NCBI GenBank assembly: GCA_031268125.1 | Contig: JAIRXT010000098.1 | Span: 1 to 5,703, forward strand | Direction: 5' to 3' | Length of the DNA stretch: 5,703 nt | Source of the DNA: Treponema sp. | GTDB taxonomy: Bacteria; Spirochaetota; Spirochaetia; Treponematales; Breznakiellaceae | Part shown: piece by piece, positions 1-4,900 of the stretch | How positions within the stretch are numbered: position 1 is the stretch's first letter | How the letters are laid out: each line of letters opens with the position of its first letter | Program-made: the position numbers and the translations under genes | Notes under the pieces: generated by a model | What the model was told of the DNA's origin: nothing | The model's input: the letters and a program-made list of their open reading frames with translations, nothing else | The model's database searches: none

Positions 1-2
1 GG

Positions 3-23
3 TCCTGCGCCGCAGGCGCAGGA
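3..23 (-). terminator. Perfect 9-bp hairpin after the lipoprotein gene, possible terminator stem
   Basis: TCCTGCGCC (3-11) and GGCGCAGGA (15-23) are exact reverse complements around a GCA loop. An overlapping second pairing exists, GGCGCA (15-20) with TGCGCC (24-29). The hairpin begins 13 nt beyond the lipoprotein stop codon as read on the minus strand. A run of six T lies before the stem in that direction (31-36 on the plus strand is AAAAAA). Any U-tract after the stem would fall outside the window, so an intrinsic terminator is possible but not shown. Confidence 0.35.
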
Positions 24-36
24 TGCGCCCAAAAAA

Positions 37-987
37 CTACAACGGGAATTCCCGGATAAGGCGCTGCCCCTCCGGGCCCAAAAGGTCCGTAATCCCGGCG
101 TAGGGGATAAAGACTTCTACGTAGCCCATGACATAGGGGGTTATCTCGTAGGGGTCCCAGTGGAAGCCAAGGCCCTGGGGGGAAAGGAAGTAGTTTTCCG
201 TAAGTTCCGCATCGTCAACAAAAAATCCCGCCTGTTTAAGAGAATCCGCGGCGCCCAGGTTTTGAGCGGCCCGGAGTTCCCGGTTGACAAGCGCCGTTAG
301 GAGGGGCCCGGAATCTTTCCGCATAAAATCCTGTAAGCCGATCTGTATGCCCAACTCCCGGTCAAAAACAAAGTAGCTTTTGTCGTAGCTGCCGTGGGCT
401 CCCCCGGTGTAGCTGGTCCGTTCCCGGGAGACAACCGCAAGCAGCGCGCTTGAAAATTCCGTCTTAAACTGCTCCGTATAGGTCCAGTTGAGGGTTGCCG
501 AGAAGATCATGCGGGGGTTATTGCGAATTTCTTCCCCCATGCCCTGGTACTCTATGGCTTGGATCCGGGCCTGCTCCTGGCTGTAATCCTGGGGAGAAAG
601 CCCCCGGTAAAAAATATTGCGGAACTGGCGTCCCAGAACATTCTGGTCCCCCGCCGCGCCGTTCTGGGGAAAGGCCGGATCGAATAAGTCCATATTGATG
701 GTCAAAGCCGGAATTTCCTCCGGTTCCATGCCCGCCGGGGGAGTTTCCCAGAGAGGTATCCGCAGTTCCCTGTTATACATGGCAAAGACCGGCTGCGCCG
801 TATCCTGCGGTCCTGTCCGGGGCTTGGTATTTTCCTGCAAAACAATTCCCTGGGGATTTCCCCCCCGGAAAACATCTTCCTGCAACGGTTTCCGGGCAGC
901 GCATGCGCTTATCGACAAAAGCCCGGCCGACAACAGCAAGACCGCCGGAAACGGCGGCCTTGCCCGGTTCAAAAAAGAAACAAACAT
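37..987 (-). CDS. Secreted lipoprotein with DUF4163/DUF3298 (RsiV/PdaC-like) domains
   Basis: This 316-residue protein begins with a type II signal peptide: basic residues R8 and R10, a hydrophobic core at about 13-28, and the lipobox I-S-A-C with the lipidated cysteine at C29. It should be anchored to the outer face of a membrane. A low-complexity linker (about 30-70) follows. Residues about 90-185 fit the DUF4163 (PdaC/SigV-like) fold. The YTGGAHG motif at 193-199 and the C-terminal segment about 200-300, with Gly-Leu-x-Phe then PYEITPY (279-285) and an IPY motif (294-296), are typical of DUF3298. In Bacillus RsiV this domain pair forms the extracellular lysozyme-binding part of an anti-sigma factor. 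Here there is no cytoplasmic anti-sigma segment and no transmembrane helix other than the signal, so it is a stand-alone lipoprotein of unknown ligand. The start at 987 places the signal peptide at the N-terminus, but no Shine-Dalgarno sequence precedes it. The gene is divergent from the methyltransferase. Family assignment is firm, function open. Confidence 0.88.
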   Translation of the reverse strand: MFVSFLNRARPPFPAVLLLSAGLLSISACAARKPLQEDVFRGGNPQGIVLQENTKPRTGPQDTAQPVFAMYNRELRIPLWETPPAGMEPEEIPALTINMDLFDPAFPQNGAAGDQNVLGRQFRNIFYRGLSPQDYSQEQARIQAIEYQGMGEEIRNNPRMIFSATLNWTYTEQFKTEFSSALLAVVSRERTSYTGGAHGSYDKSYFVFDRELGIQIGLQDFMRKDSGPLLTALVNRELRAAQNLGAADSLKQAGFFVDDAELTENYFLSPQGLGFHWDPYEITPYVMGYVEVFIPYAGITDLLGPEGQRLIREFPL

Positions 988-994
988 GTATTTT

Positions 995-1024
995 AGTATA
1001 CCGAAACGCCGGAAAATTTGACAT
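995..1024 (-). promoter_or_regulatory. Candidate promoter for the lipoprotein gene, possibly leaderless
   Basis: On the minus strand TATACT (plus 995-1000) matches the -10 consensus at 5 of 6 positions, and ATGTCA (plus 1019-1024) matches the -35 at 4 of 6 with an 18-bp spacer. The -10 box ends 7 nt before the ATG, so transcription would begin at or within one or two bases of the start codon. That agrees with the absence of a Shine-Dalgarno sequence. This is inferred from sequence matches only. Confidence 0.45.
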
Positions 1025-1027
1025 ACT
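1022..1027 (+). promoter_or_regulatory. Candidate -10 element for the methyltransferase gene
   Basis: CATACT matches TATAAT at 4 of 6 positions and, like the -10 of the divergent gene, ends 7 nt before the proposed GTG start at 1035. I see no convincing -35 at 16-18 bp upstream, so support is weak and rests mainly on the mirrored spacing and the lack of a ribosome site. Confidence 0.22.
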
Positions 1028-1034
1028 TAGACAT

Positions 1035-1904
1035 GTGGTTCGTGTAAAAGAATGGTTTGACGATGAGCGCTTCTGGGAAGTATACGCCCCCATCATATTT
1101 GACGACCGGCGCTGGGCGGAAGTTCCCCAGGCGGCGGACGGGGTAACCCGCATGGCCCGGCTGGACTTGTACGGGGATGCCGCGGCGGATTTTGCGGGAG
1201 ATACGGTGAAAGACCCTGCGGAAAATTCCGGCGGAAACCGGCGCAAGGTTTTCCGGGGAAAAGACCCCCTTCCCGGTCCCCCCCGGCTTTTGGACCTTTG
1301 CTGCGGGTTCGGCCGGCTTACCCTGGAATTCGCCGCCCGCGGCTTTACCTGTACCGGCCTTGATATTACCAAAAGCTACCTGGACGCCGGCCGGGATGAC
1401 GCCGCCGCCGGGGGCCTGGATATAGAATGGGTCCGGGCCGATGTACGGGATTTTATCCGTCCCCGTTCCTTTGACGTGGCGGTGAGCCTGTATATTTCTT
1501 TTGGATATTTTTCCGATCCCCTGGACGACAGGCTGGTCCTTGCAAACGCGTATGAATCCCTCAGGGCCGGGGGCTGCCTGATCATCGAAACCCTGGGAAA
1601 GGAGATTGCCGTCCGGGACTTTGTGCATGCCGAATGGTTCCGGCGGGCGGGGTATCTGGTCCTTACCGAGTACCGCCCCGTCGATTCCTGGGCGGCTCTG
1701 CAAAACCGCTGGATTCTTGTGGGGGAACAAGACCCCTCCCAAAGGGCCGAAAAGGTCTTTACCCAGCGGCTCTATGCCGCCAGCGAACTGCGGGCACTGC
1801 TGCTGGACGCCGGTTTTGCCCAGGTGGAAATCTACGGCGGCTGGGATGAATCCCCCTACGACGACCGGGCGGAAAAGCTCATCCTGGTGGGCAGAAAGGG
1901 CTGA
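1035..1904 (+). CDS. Class I SAM-dependent methyltransferase
   Basis: The proposed 289-residue protein starts at GTG 1035, so that it opens with VKEWFDDERFWE at residues 4-15, a usual N-terminal motif of this methyltransferase group. A longer in-frame reading from 903 would overlap the lipoprotein coding sequence and add residues unlike the family. SAM-binding motif I is DLCCGFGR at 87-94, the acidic residue that binds the ribose is D110 in GLDI, motif ADVRDF is at 135-140, and FDVAVSLYISFGYF at 146-159 is the post-motif strand and helix. The fold is a soluble Rossmann methyltransferase; the methyl acceptor cannot be read from sequence. Roughly residues 45-84, between the N-terminal helix and motif I, appear longer than the family's usual short linker and are rich in Gly, Pro, Lys and Asp. 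No Shine-Dalgarno sequence precedes the start. The gene may be monocistronic: a hairpin sits on its stop codon and glpK has its own promoter-like signals. The start could still be wrong by a few codons. Confidence 0.85.
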   Translation: MVRVKEWFDDERFWEVYAPIIFDDRRWAEVPQAADGVTRMARLDLYGDAAADFAGDTVKDPAENSGGNRRKVFRGKDPLPGPPRLLDLCCGFGRLTLEFAARGFTCTGLDITKSYLDAGRDDAAAGGLDIEWVRADVRDFIRPRSFDVAVSLYISFGYFSDPLDDRLVLANAYESLRAGGCLIIETLGKEIAVRDFVHAEWFRRAGYLVLTEYRPVDSWAALQNRWILVGEQDPSQRAEKVFTQRLYAASELRALLLDAGFAQVEIYGGWDESPYDDRAEKLILVGRKG

Positions 1905-1916
1905 TCCGGCATCAGC
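1900..1916 (+). other. Hairpin on the methyltransferase stop codon
   Basis: GCTGAT (1900-1905) pairs perfectly with ATCAGC (1911-1916) over a 5-nt CCGGC loop, enclosing the TGA stop. What follows is A-rich (AAAAAAAA from 1929) rather than T-rich, so it is not a standard intrinsic terminator. The last 2 bases also belong to a second inverted repeat, GCAATTCC (1915-1922) with GGAATTGC (1957-1964), perfect over 8 bp with a 34-nt spacing; the two pairings compete. Possible 3'-end protection or weak termination. Confidence 0.35.
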
Positions 1917-1976
1917 AATTCCGAATTCAAAAAAAATAACCGTTCAACCTAAAATTGGAATTGCGGCTGCGGGCAG

Positions 1977-2006
1977 ATGACCTCCCTGCCGTTGTCCTGC
2001 TATGCT
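1977..2006 (+). promoter_or_regulatory. Candidate extended -10 promoter for glpK
   Basis: ATGACC (1977-1982, 4 of 6 to TTGACA) lies 18 bp upstream of TATGCT (2001-2006, 4 of 6 to TATAAT). The -10 is preceded by TGC (1998-2000), the TGn extension. Transcription would start near 2013, giving a leader of about 40 nt that contains the ribosome site. The match is reasonable but not diagnostic. Confidence 0.42.
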
Positions 2007-2040
2007 TGGACCAGAAATTTTGCGCTTTGCGTTCAAAAAT

Positions 2041-2046
2041 AGGAGG
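2041..2046 (+). promoter_or_regulatory. Strong Shine-Dalgarno sequence fixing the glpK start
   Basis: AGGAGG is a perfect anti-16S match 6 nt before ATG 2053. It excludes the longer in-frame reading from 2002 and shows that this organism uses canonical Shine-Dalgarno initiation for at least some genes, in contrast to the two genes at the left of the window. Confidence 0.9.
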
Positions 2047-2052
2047 TTTGCC

Positions 2053-3531
2053 ATGTCCGGATACATTCTGGCCCTTGATCAGGGCACTACCAGTTCACGG
2101 GCCATCCTGTTCGATTCGGAACAAAACATAATCGGCCAGGAACAGCGGGAATTCCCCCAAATTTACCCCCAGGAAGGCTGGGTGGAGCATGATCCTATGG
2201 AAATTTACTCCTCCCAGTACGCGGTGATGATGGAACTCCTCACCAAGCATGACATAAAGGCCGCGGAGATTAGGGCTATCGGCATTACCAACCAGCGGGA
2301 AACCACGATTCTGTGGGATAAGGCCACGGGCCGGCCCGTTTACAACGCCATTGTCTGGCAGTGCCGCAGGACCTCGGCAATAGTGGACGATCTGGTACAG
2401 CGGGGCCTTGAAGGCTATATCCGGCGCACCACCGGCCTGGTACCGGACGCCTATTTTTCCGGCGCAAAAATCAAGTGGATTCTGGACCATGTGGAAGGAG
2501 CCAGGGAACGGGCCCGCCGGGGGGAGGTCCTCTTTGGCACCGTGGATACCTGGCTGATCTGGAAACTGACCGGCGGCGCGGTCCACGCAACCGATTACAC
2601 CAACGCCAGCCGGACCATGCTGTTTGACATTCACCGCCTGGACTGGGACGATACCCTTCTGGAGGCTCTGGATATACCCAGGGCCATGCTGCCCGCCGTT
2701 AAATCCTCAAGCCAGGTTTACGGCGCCGTCAATATCCAGGGGGCCGAAATCCCCATCGCCGGAGTTGCCGGGGACCAGCAGGCCGCCCTCTTCGGCCAGT
2801 GCTGCTTTGAGCGGGGGGAAGCCAAAAACACCTACGGCACCGGCTGTTTCCTCCTGATGAACACCGGGGACACGGCCATAACCAGCGCCAACGGCCTTAT
2901 CACCAGCATTGCCGCAGGCCCCCCCGGCCGGGTCCGGTATGTCCTGGAGGGCAGCGTCTTCGTGGGCGGCGCGGTCATCCAGTGGCTCCGGGATGAGATG
3001 CGTTTTTTTACCGAAAGCGCCGATGCGGAGTACTATGCGGGCAAGGTGTCCGACACCGGCGGGGTGTACCTGGTTCCCGCCTTTACCGGCCTGGGGGCCC
3101 CGTACTGGGATATGTACGCCCGGGGCTGCATCATCGGGATTACCAGGGGCACCAAGCGGGACCACATCATCCGGGCCGCCCAGGAATCCATCGCTTACCA
3201 GAGCCTGGACCTGGTACGGGCAATGGAAAAGGATACCGGCCTCCGCCTTACGGAACTCAAAGTGGACGGCGGGGCCAGCCGGGACCGCTTCCTTATGCAG
3301 TTCCAGGCCGACATCATGGGGGGGACCATCAAACGGCCTGTGGTCCGGGAAACCACCGCCCTGGGCGCCGCCTACCTTGCCGGCCTTGCCGCGGGCTTCT
3401 GGAAAGACAGCGGGGAACTTACCAGCCGCTGCGACGCCGCCTTTAGCCCCGCCATTGACCAGGCAAAGCGGGAAGCCCTGATCGCCGGGTGGCACAAGGC
3501 CGTGGGCAGGAGCCGCCGCTGGGCGGACTAG
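2053..3531 (+). CDS. glpK: Glycerol kinase
   Basis: The enzyme phosphorylates glycerol with ATP to sn-glycerol 3-phosphate in the cytoplasm, the entry step of glycerol catabolism and lipid backbone supply. The 492-residue protein is full length for the family. Visible motifs: the phosphate loop LDQGTTSSR (8-16), GITNQRETT (77-85) with glycerol ligands R82 and E83, W102, the glycerol-binding tyrosine Y134, the catalytic base D241 in AGDQQAALFGQ, VPAFTGLGAPYWD in the C-terminal half, and the FGGY signature around VDGGASRDRF with D405. ATG 2053 follows a perfect Shine-Dalgarno sequence. The regulatory loop at 223-237 reads YGAVNIQGAEIPIAG. It is shorter than the Escherichia coli loop that binds fructose 1,6-bisphosphate and has Glu232 where that enzyme has its binding Arg. 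It also lacks the histidine that HPr phosphorylates in many Firmicutes. Neither glpF (facilitator) nor glpD/glpA (dehydrogenase) is present nearby, so glycerol uptake and oxidation must be encoded elsewhere. Identification is secure. Confidence 0.97.
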   Translation: MSGYILALDQGTTSSRAILFDSEQNIIGQEQREFPQIYPQEGWVEHDPMEIYSSQYAVMMELLTKHDIKAAEIRAIGITNQRETTILWDKATGRPVYNAIVWQCRRTSAIVDDLVQRGLEGYIRRTTGLVPDAYFSGAKIKWILDHVEGARERARRGEVLFGTVDTWLIWKLTGGAVHATDYTNASRTMLFDIHRLDWDDTLLEALDIPRAMLPAVKSSSQVYGAVNIQGAEIPIAGVAGDQQAALFGQCCFERGEAKNTYGTGCFLLMNTGDTAITSANGLITSIAAGPPGRVRYVLEGSVFVGGAVIQWLRDEMRFFTESADAEYYAGKVSDTGGVYLVPAFTGLGAPYWDMYARGCIIGITRGTKRDHIIRAAQESIAYQSLDLVRAMEKDTGLRLTELKVDGGASRDRFLMQFQADIMGGTIKRPVVRETTALGAAYLAGLAAGFWKDSGELTSRCDAAFSPAIDQAKREALIAGWHKAVGRSRRWAD

Positions 3532-3558
3532 CAGCCTGTATCGTTGGTATAAAGGCTG
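3532..3558 (+). terminator. Hairpin directly after glpK, terminator-like without a U-tract
   Basis: CAGCCT (3532-3537) pairs with AGGCTG (3553-3558); inside it, after one mismatch, TAT (3539-3541) can pair with ATA (3549-3551). The stem starts on the base after the stop codon. It is followed by GTTGAAC, with no T-run, so it could act with Rho or as a 3' stabiliser rather than as an intrinsic terminator. Confidence 0.3.
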
Positions 3559-3668
3559 GTTGAACACAACAAAGTGAACTGGCGGGGGAACCAAAGGACA
3601 GGCAGCGATTCTCATGTTAAGAAGAGATGAAAAGACGCCCTGCTCAATCCGGGCGGGGTGTCAGGGGA
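3559..3668. other. Intergenic stretch with no recognisable gene
   Basis: I see no credible coding region here. A small hairpin, CGCCC (3636-3640) with GGGCG (3651-3655), lies just before the 158-bp palindrome. An ATG-initiated 70-codon frame begins at 3614 and runs into the palindrome, but it has no family resemblance and no ribosome site and is not called. Confidence 0.5.
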
Positions 3669-3826
3669 CTAAATTTGACCCGTATCGTGTACCCGAGACC
3701 GGGAAAGAGTCCAGGAAAACATATGGAATTCTCTGTCGTAGCGTATTGAAAATAGCGGAGACAGACTCTACATGCGTTTTCCTGGCAATTTCCCGGCCCC
3801 GGGGAAACATTGTGGGTCAAGTTTAG
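3669..3826. repeat. 158-bp imperfect palindrome with 13-bp terminal inverted repeats (MITE/REPIN-like or long RNA hairpin)
   Basis: The ends CTAAATTTGACCC (3669-3681) and GGGTCAAGTTTAG (3814-3826) are inverted repeats matching at 12 of 13 positions. Symmetry continues inward about the same centre near 3747.5: CCGGGAAA (3699-3706) with TTTCCCGG (3789-3796), CCAGGAAAAC (3711-3720) with GTTTTCCTGG (3776-3785), ATG (3723-3725) with CAT (3771-3773), TCTGTC (3732-3737) with GACAGA (3760-3765), and TATT (3744-3747) with AATA (3751-3754) around a GAA loop. Pairing stops sharply outside 3669 and 3826. This is the form of a non-autonomous palindromic element, for example one mobilised by a REP-associated tyrosine transposase, or of a long structured RNA. 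A CAGG lies just outside each end (3662-3665 and 3828-3831), which might be a remnant duplication but is too short to trust. No transposase is encoded. The palindrome is certain from the bases; its class is inference. Confidence 0.75.
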
Positions 3827-3851
3827 GCAGGATCCCGGCGCCTTTTCGTTT

Positions 3852-3932
3852 TGCAATGCTTAACATGAGAATTGCTGCCGGGGCATTGCATCACTACGCA
3901 TAAAGGGGTAATGCTTGTTCCGGGGCGGCAGC
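3852..3932 (+). promoter_or_regulatory. Leader of the activase gene with mutually exclusive pairings, candidate RNA switch or operator
   Basis: TGCAATGC (3852-3859) is the exact reverse complement of GCATTGCA (3883-3890), forming a stem with a 23-nt loop. Within that loop GCTGCCG (3874-3880) can instead pair with CGGCAGC (3926-3932), the seven bases immediately before the ATG at 3933. In addition GCATT (3883-3887) can pair with AATGC at either 3855-3859 or 3910-3914, part of a direct repeat AATGCTT (3855-3861 and 3910-3916). Pairing of the last heptamer would hide the only G-rich ribosome-site candidate, GGGG at 3922-3925, and the start. This resembles a leader that switches between two folds, but a DNA operator at the 8-bp dyad is equally possible. 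No known riboswitch class is recognised, and no confident -35/-10 pair was found. Confidence 0.35.
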
Positions 3933-4859
3933 ATGCATCATGAGGGTACAATTTTTGATATTCAGCATTTTGCGGTACACGACGGGCCGGGGATACGGAC
4001 AACGGTGTTTTTCAAGGGCTGTAGCTGCCGCTGTATCTGGTGCCATAATCCCGAATCGCTCCAGGTAAAACCGCAGATAGAATTCTACCCCTCCCGCTGT
4101 ATCGGCTGCGGCCGCTGTTTCAAGGTTTGCCCCCAGGGGGCGCATATCACGGAAGGCGGGGAACACCGCATCGACCGGCCCCGCTGTACCGGTTGCGGCC
4201 GCTGCGCCGTTGATTGCTTTTCTTCGGCCCTGGTTTTGAAGGGCAGGAATATTTCCGTTGACGGGCTTCTGGAAAATATCCTGAGCGACCGTTCCTATTA
4301 CGAGGAATCCGGCGGGGGCGTAACGCTTTCCGGCGGGGAGCCGGTATTGCAAAGCGAATTTGCCCTGCGGGTCCTGGCGGCCTGCAAGCGGGAGGGGATA
4401 CATACGGCCCTGCAAACCGCCGGGAACTACCCCTTTGAGCGCCTTGAATCCCTTTTTCCCTATCTGGACCTTATTATGTACGACATTAAAAGTTTTTCCG
4501 CGGAGACCTACCGGTCCTGTGCCGGGGGGGACCGGGAGCGTATCTTTGCGAATCTGGGGCTTCTGGGGGAAAGGTTTGGGGGGGAGACGGCGGTACGGAC
4601 CCCCTGTGTGGGCGGCGTGAACGATACCGACAGGGAGATTGAAGGCATTGCCCGGATGGCGGGGGGGCTGCGGAACATTGCATACTACCAGCTTATCCCC
4701 TACCACGGCCTGGCAAAGGCCAAATACGATGCCCTGGACGAGCAATTCGCCGCCCGGTGTACCACCCCGCCGCCTGAACGCATTAAAGAGCTGGAGGCGC
4801 TGGCGTCACGTTACGTTACGGTATTTAATCAGGACCGGGGGATTATTCCCCGGCATTAA
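3933..4859 (+). CDS. Glycyl-radical enzyme activating enzyme (radical SAM, two extra 4Fe-4S clusters)
   Basis: This 308-residue radical-SAM protein cleaves S-adenosylmethionine reductively and abstracts a hydrogen from the active-site glycine of its partner enzyme. The N-terminus GTIFDIQHFAVHDGPGIRT (5-23) is the family signature. The radical-SAM cluster ligands are C30, C34 and C37 (CxxxCxxC), with an additional cysteine at C32. Two ferredoxin-type motifs follow, C56/C59/C62/C66 and C85/C88/C91/C95, as in the longer activases of the diol/glycerol dehydratase, choline lyase and hydroxyphenylacetate decarboxylase types and unlike the shorter PflA of pyruvate formate-lyase. The SAM-binding GGEP is at 134-137, DIK at 184-186, and a PYH motif lies near the C-terminus. 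ATG 3933 is chosen because it places the signature at residue 5; a TTG at 3915, 6 nt after AAAGGGG, is an alternative that would add six residues. The gene lies 41 bp before the glycyl radical enzyme on the same strand, so it very likely serves that enzyme. Substrate class cannot be told from the activase. Confidence 0.94.
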   Translation: MHHEGTIFDIQHFAVHDGPGIRTTVFFKGCSCRCIWCHNPESLQVKPQIEFYPSRCIGCGRCFKVCPQGAHITEGGEHRIDRPRCTGCGRCAVDCFSSALVLKGRNISVDGLLENILSDRSYYEESGGGVTLSGGEPVLQSEFALRVLAACKREGIHTALQTAGNYPFERLESLFPYLDLIMYDIKSFSAETYRSCAGGDRERIFANLGLLGERFGGETAVRTPCVGGVNDTDREIEGIARMAGGLRNIAYYQLIPYHGLAKAKYDALDEQFAARCTTPPPERIKELEALASRYVTVFNQDRGIIPRH

Positions 4860-4871
4860 ACCAGGCAAAGC

Positions 4872-4896
4872 GCCGGTCTGCACCGGCAAAGGGGGG
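4872..4896 (+). promoter_or_regulatory. Intercistronic hairpin and G-tract ribosome site before the glycyl radical enzyme
   Basis: GCCGGT (4872-4877) and ACCGGC (4882-4887) form a 6-bp GC-rich stem with a CTGC tetraloop. It ends 3 nt before GGGGGG (4891-4896), the likely ribosome site 4 nt upstream of ATG 4901. The position fits an mRNA-processing or stabilising element that could raise output of the enzyme over its activase. Confidence 0.45.
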
Positions 4897-4900
4897 CATC

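Noticed and set aside
903..1034. Longer methyltransferase reading from ATG 903
   Set aside because: It would overlap the N-terminus of the lipoprotein gene by 85 bp and add 44 residues not seen in the family; the conserved N-terminal motif begins just after GTG 1035.
1018..1048. Perfect TTGACA (1018-1023) as the -35 of a plus-strand promoter
   Set aside because: The only -10-like partner (TGTAAA at 1043-1048, 19-bp spacer) is poor and lies inside the conserved start of the methyltransferase coding region, so transcripts would lack the start codon.
2002..2052. Longer glycerol kinase reading from 2002
   Set aside because: The AGGAGG at 2041-2046 and the normal family N-terminus at ATG 2053 fix the start; the upstream residues are leader sequence.
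2707..3615. Long minus-strand frames opposite glpK and the other genes (for example 2707-3615, 993-1742, 3894-4745, 5102-5602)
   Set aside because: They are antisense shadows that arise from the GC-rich codon use of real genes. They have biased Gly/Pro/Ala/Arg composition and no family resemblance, while the opposite frame is a clear protein.
3636..3655. CGCCC/GGGCG hairpin as a glpK terminator
   Set aside because: Only five base pairs with a 10-nt loop, 100 bp past the stop codon and with no T-run after it.
3614..3856. Two mirrored 70-codon open frames, plus 3614-3826 and minus 3644-3856
   Set aside because: Both run through the palindrome, whose symmetry produces similar open frames on the two strands. 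Neither has a ribosome site, a recognisable domain or a plausible protein composition.
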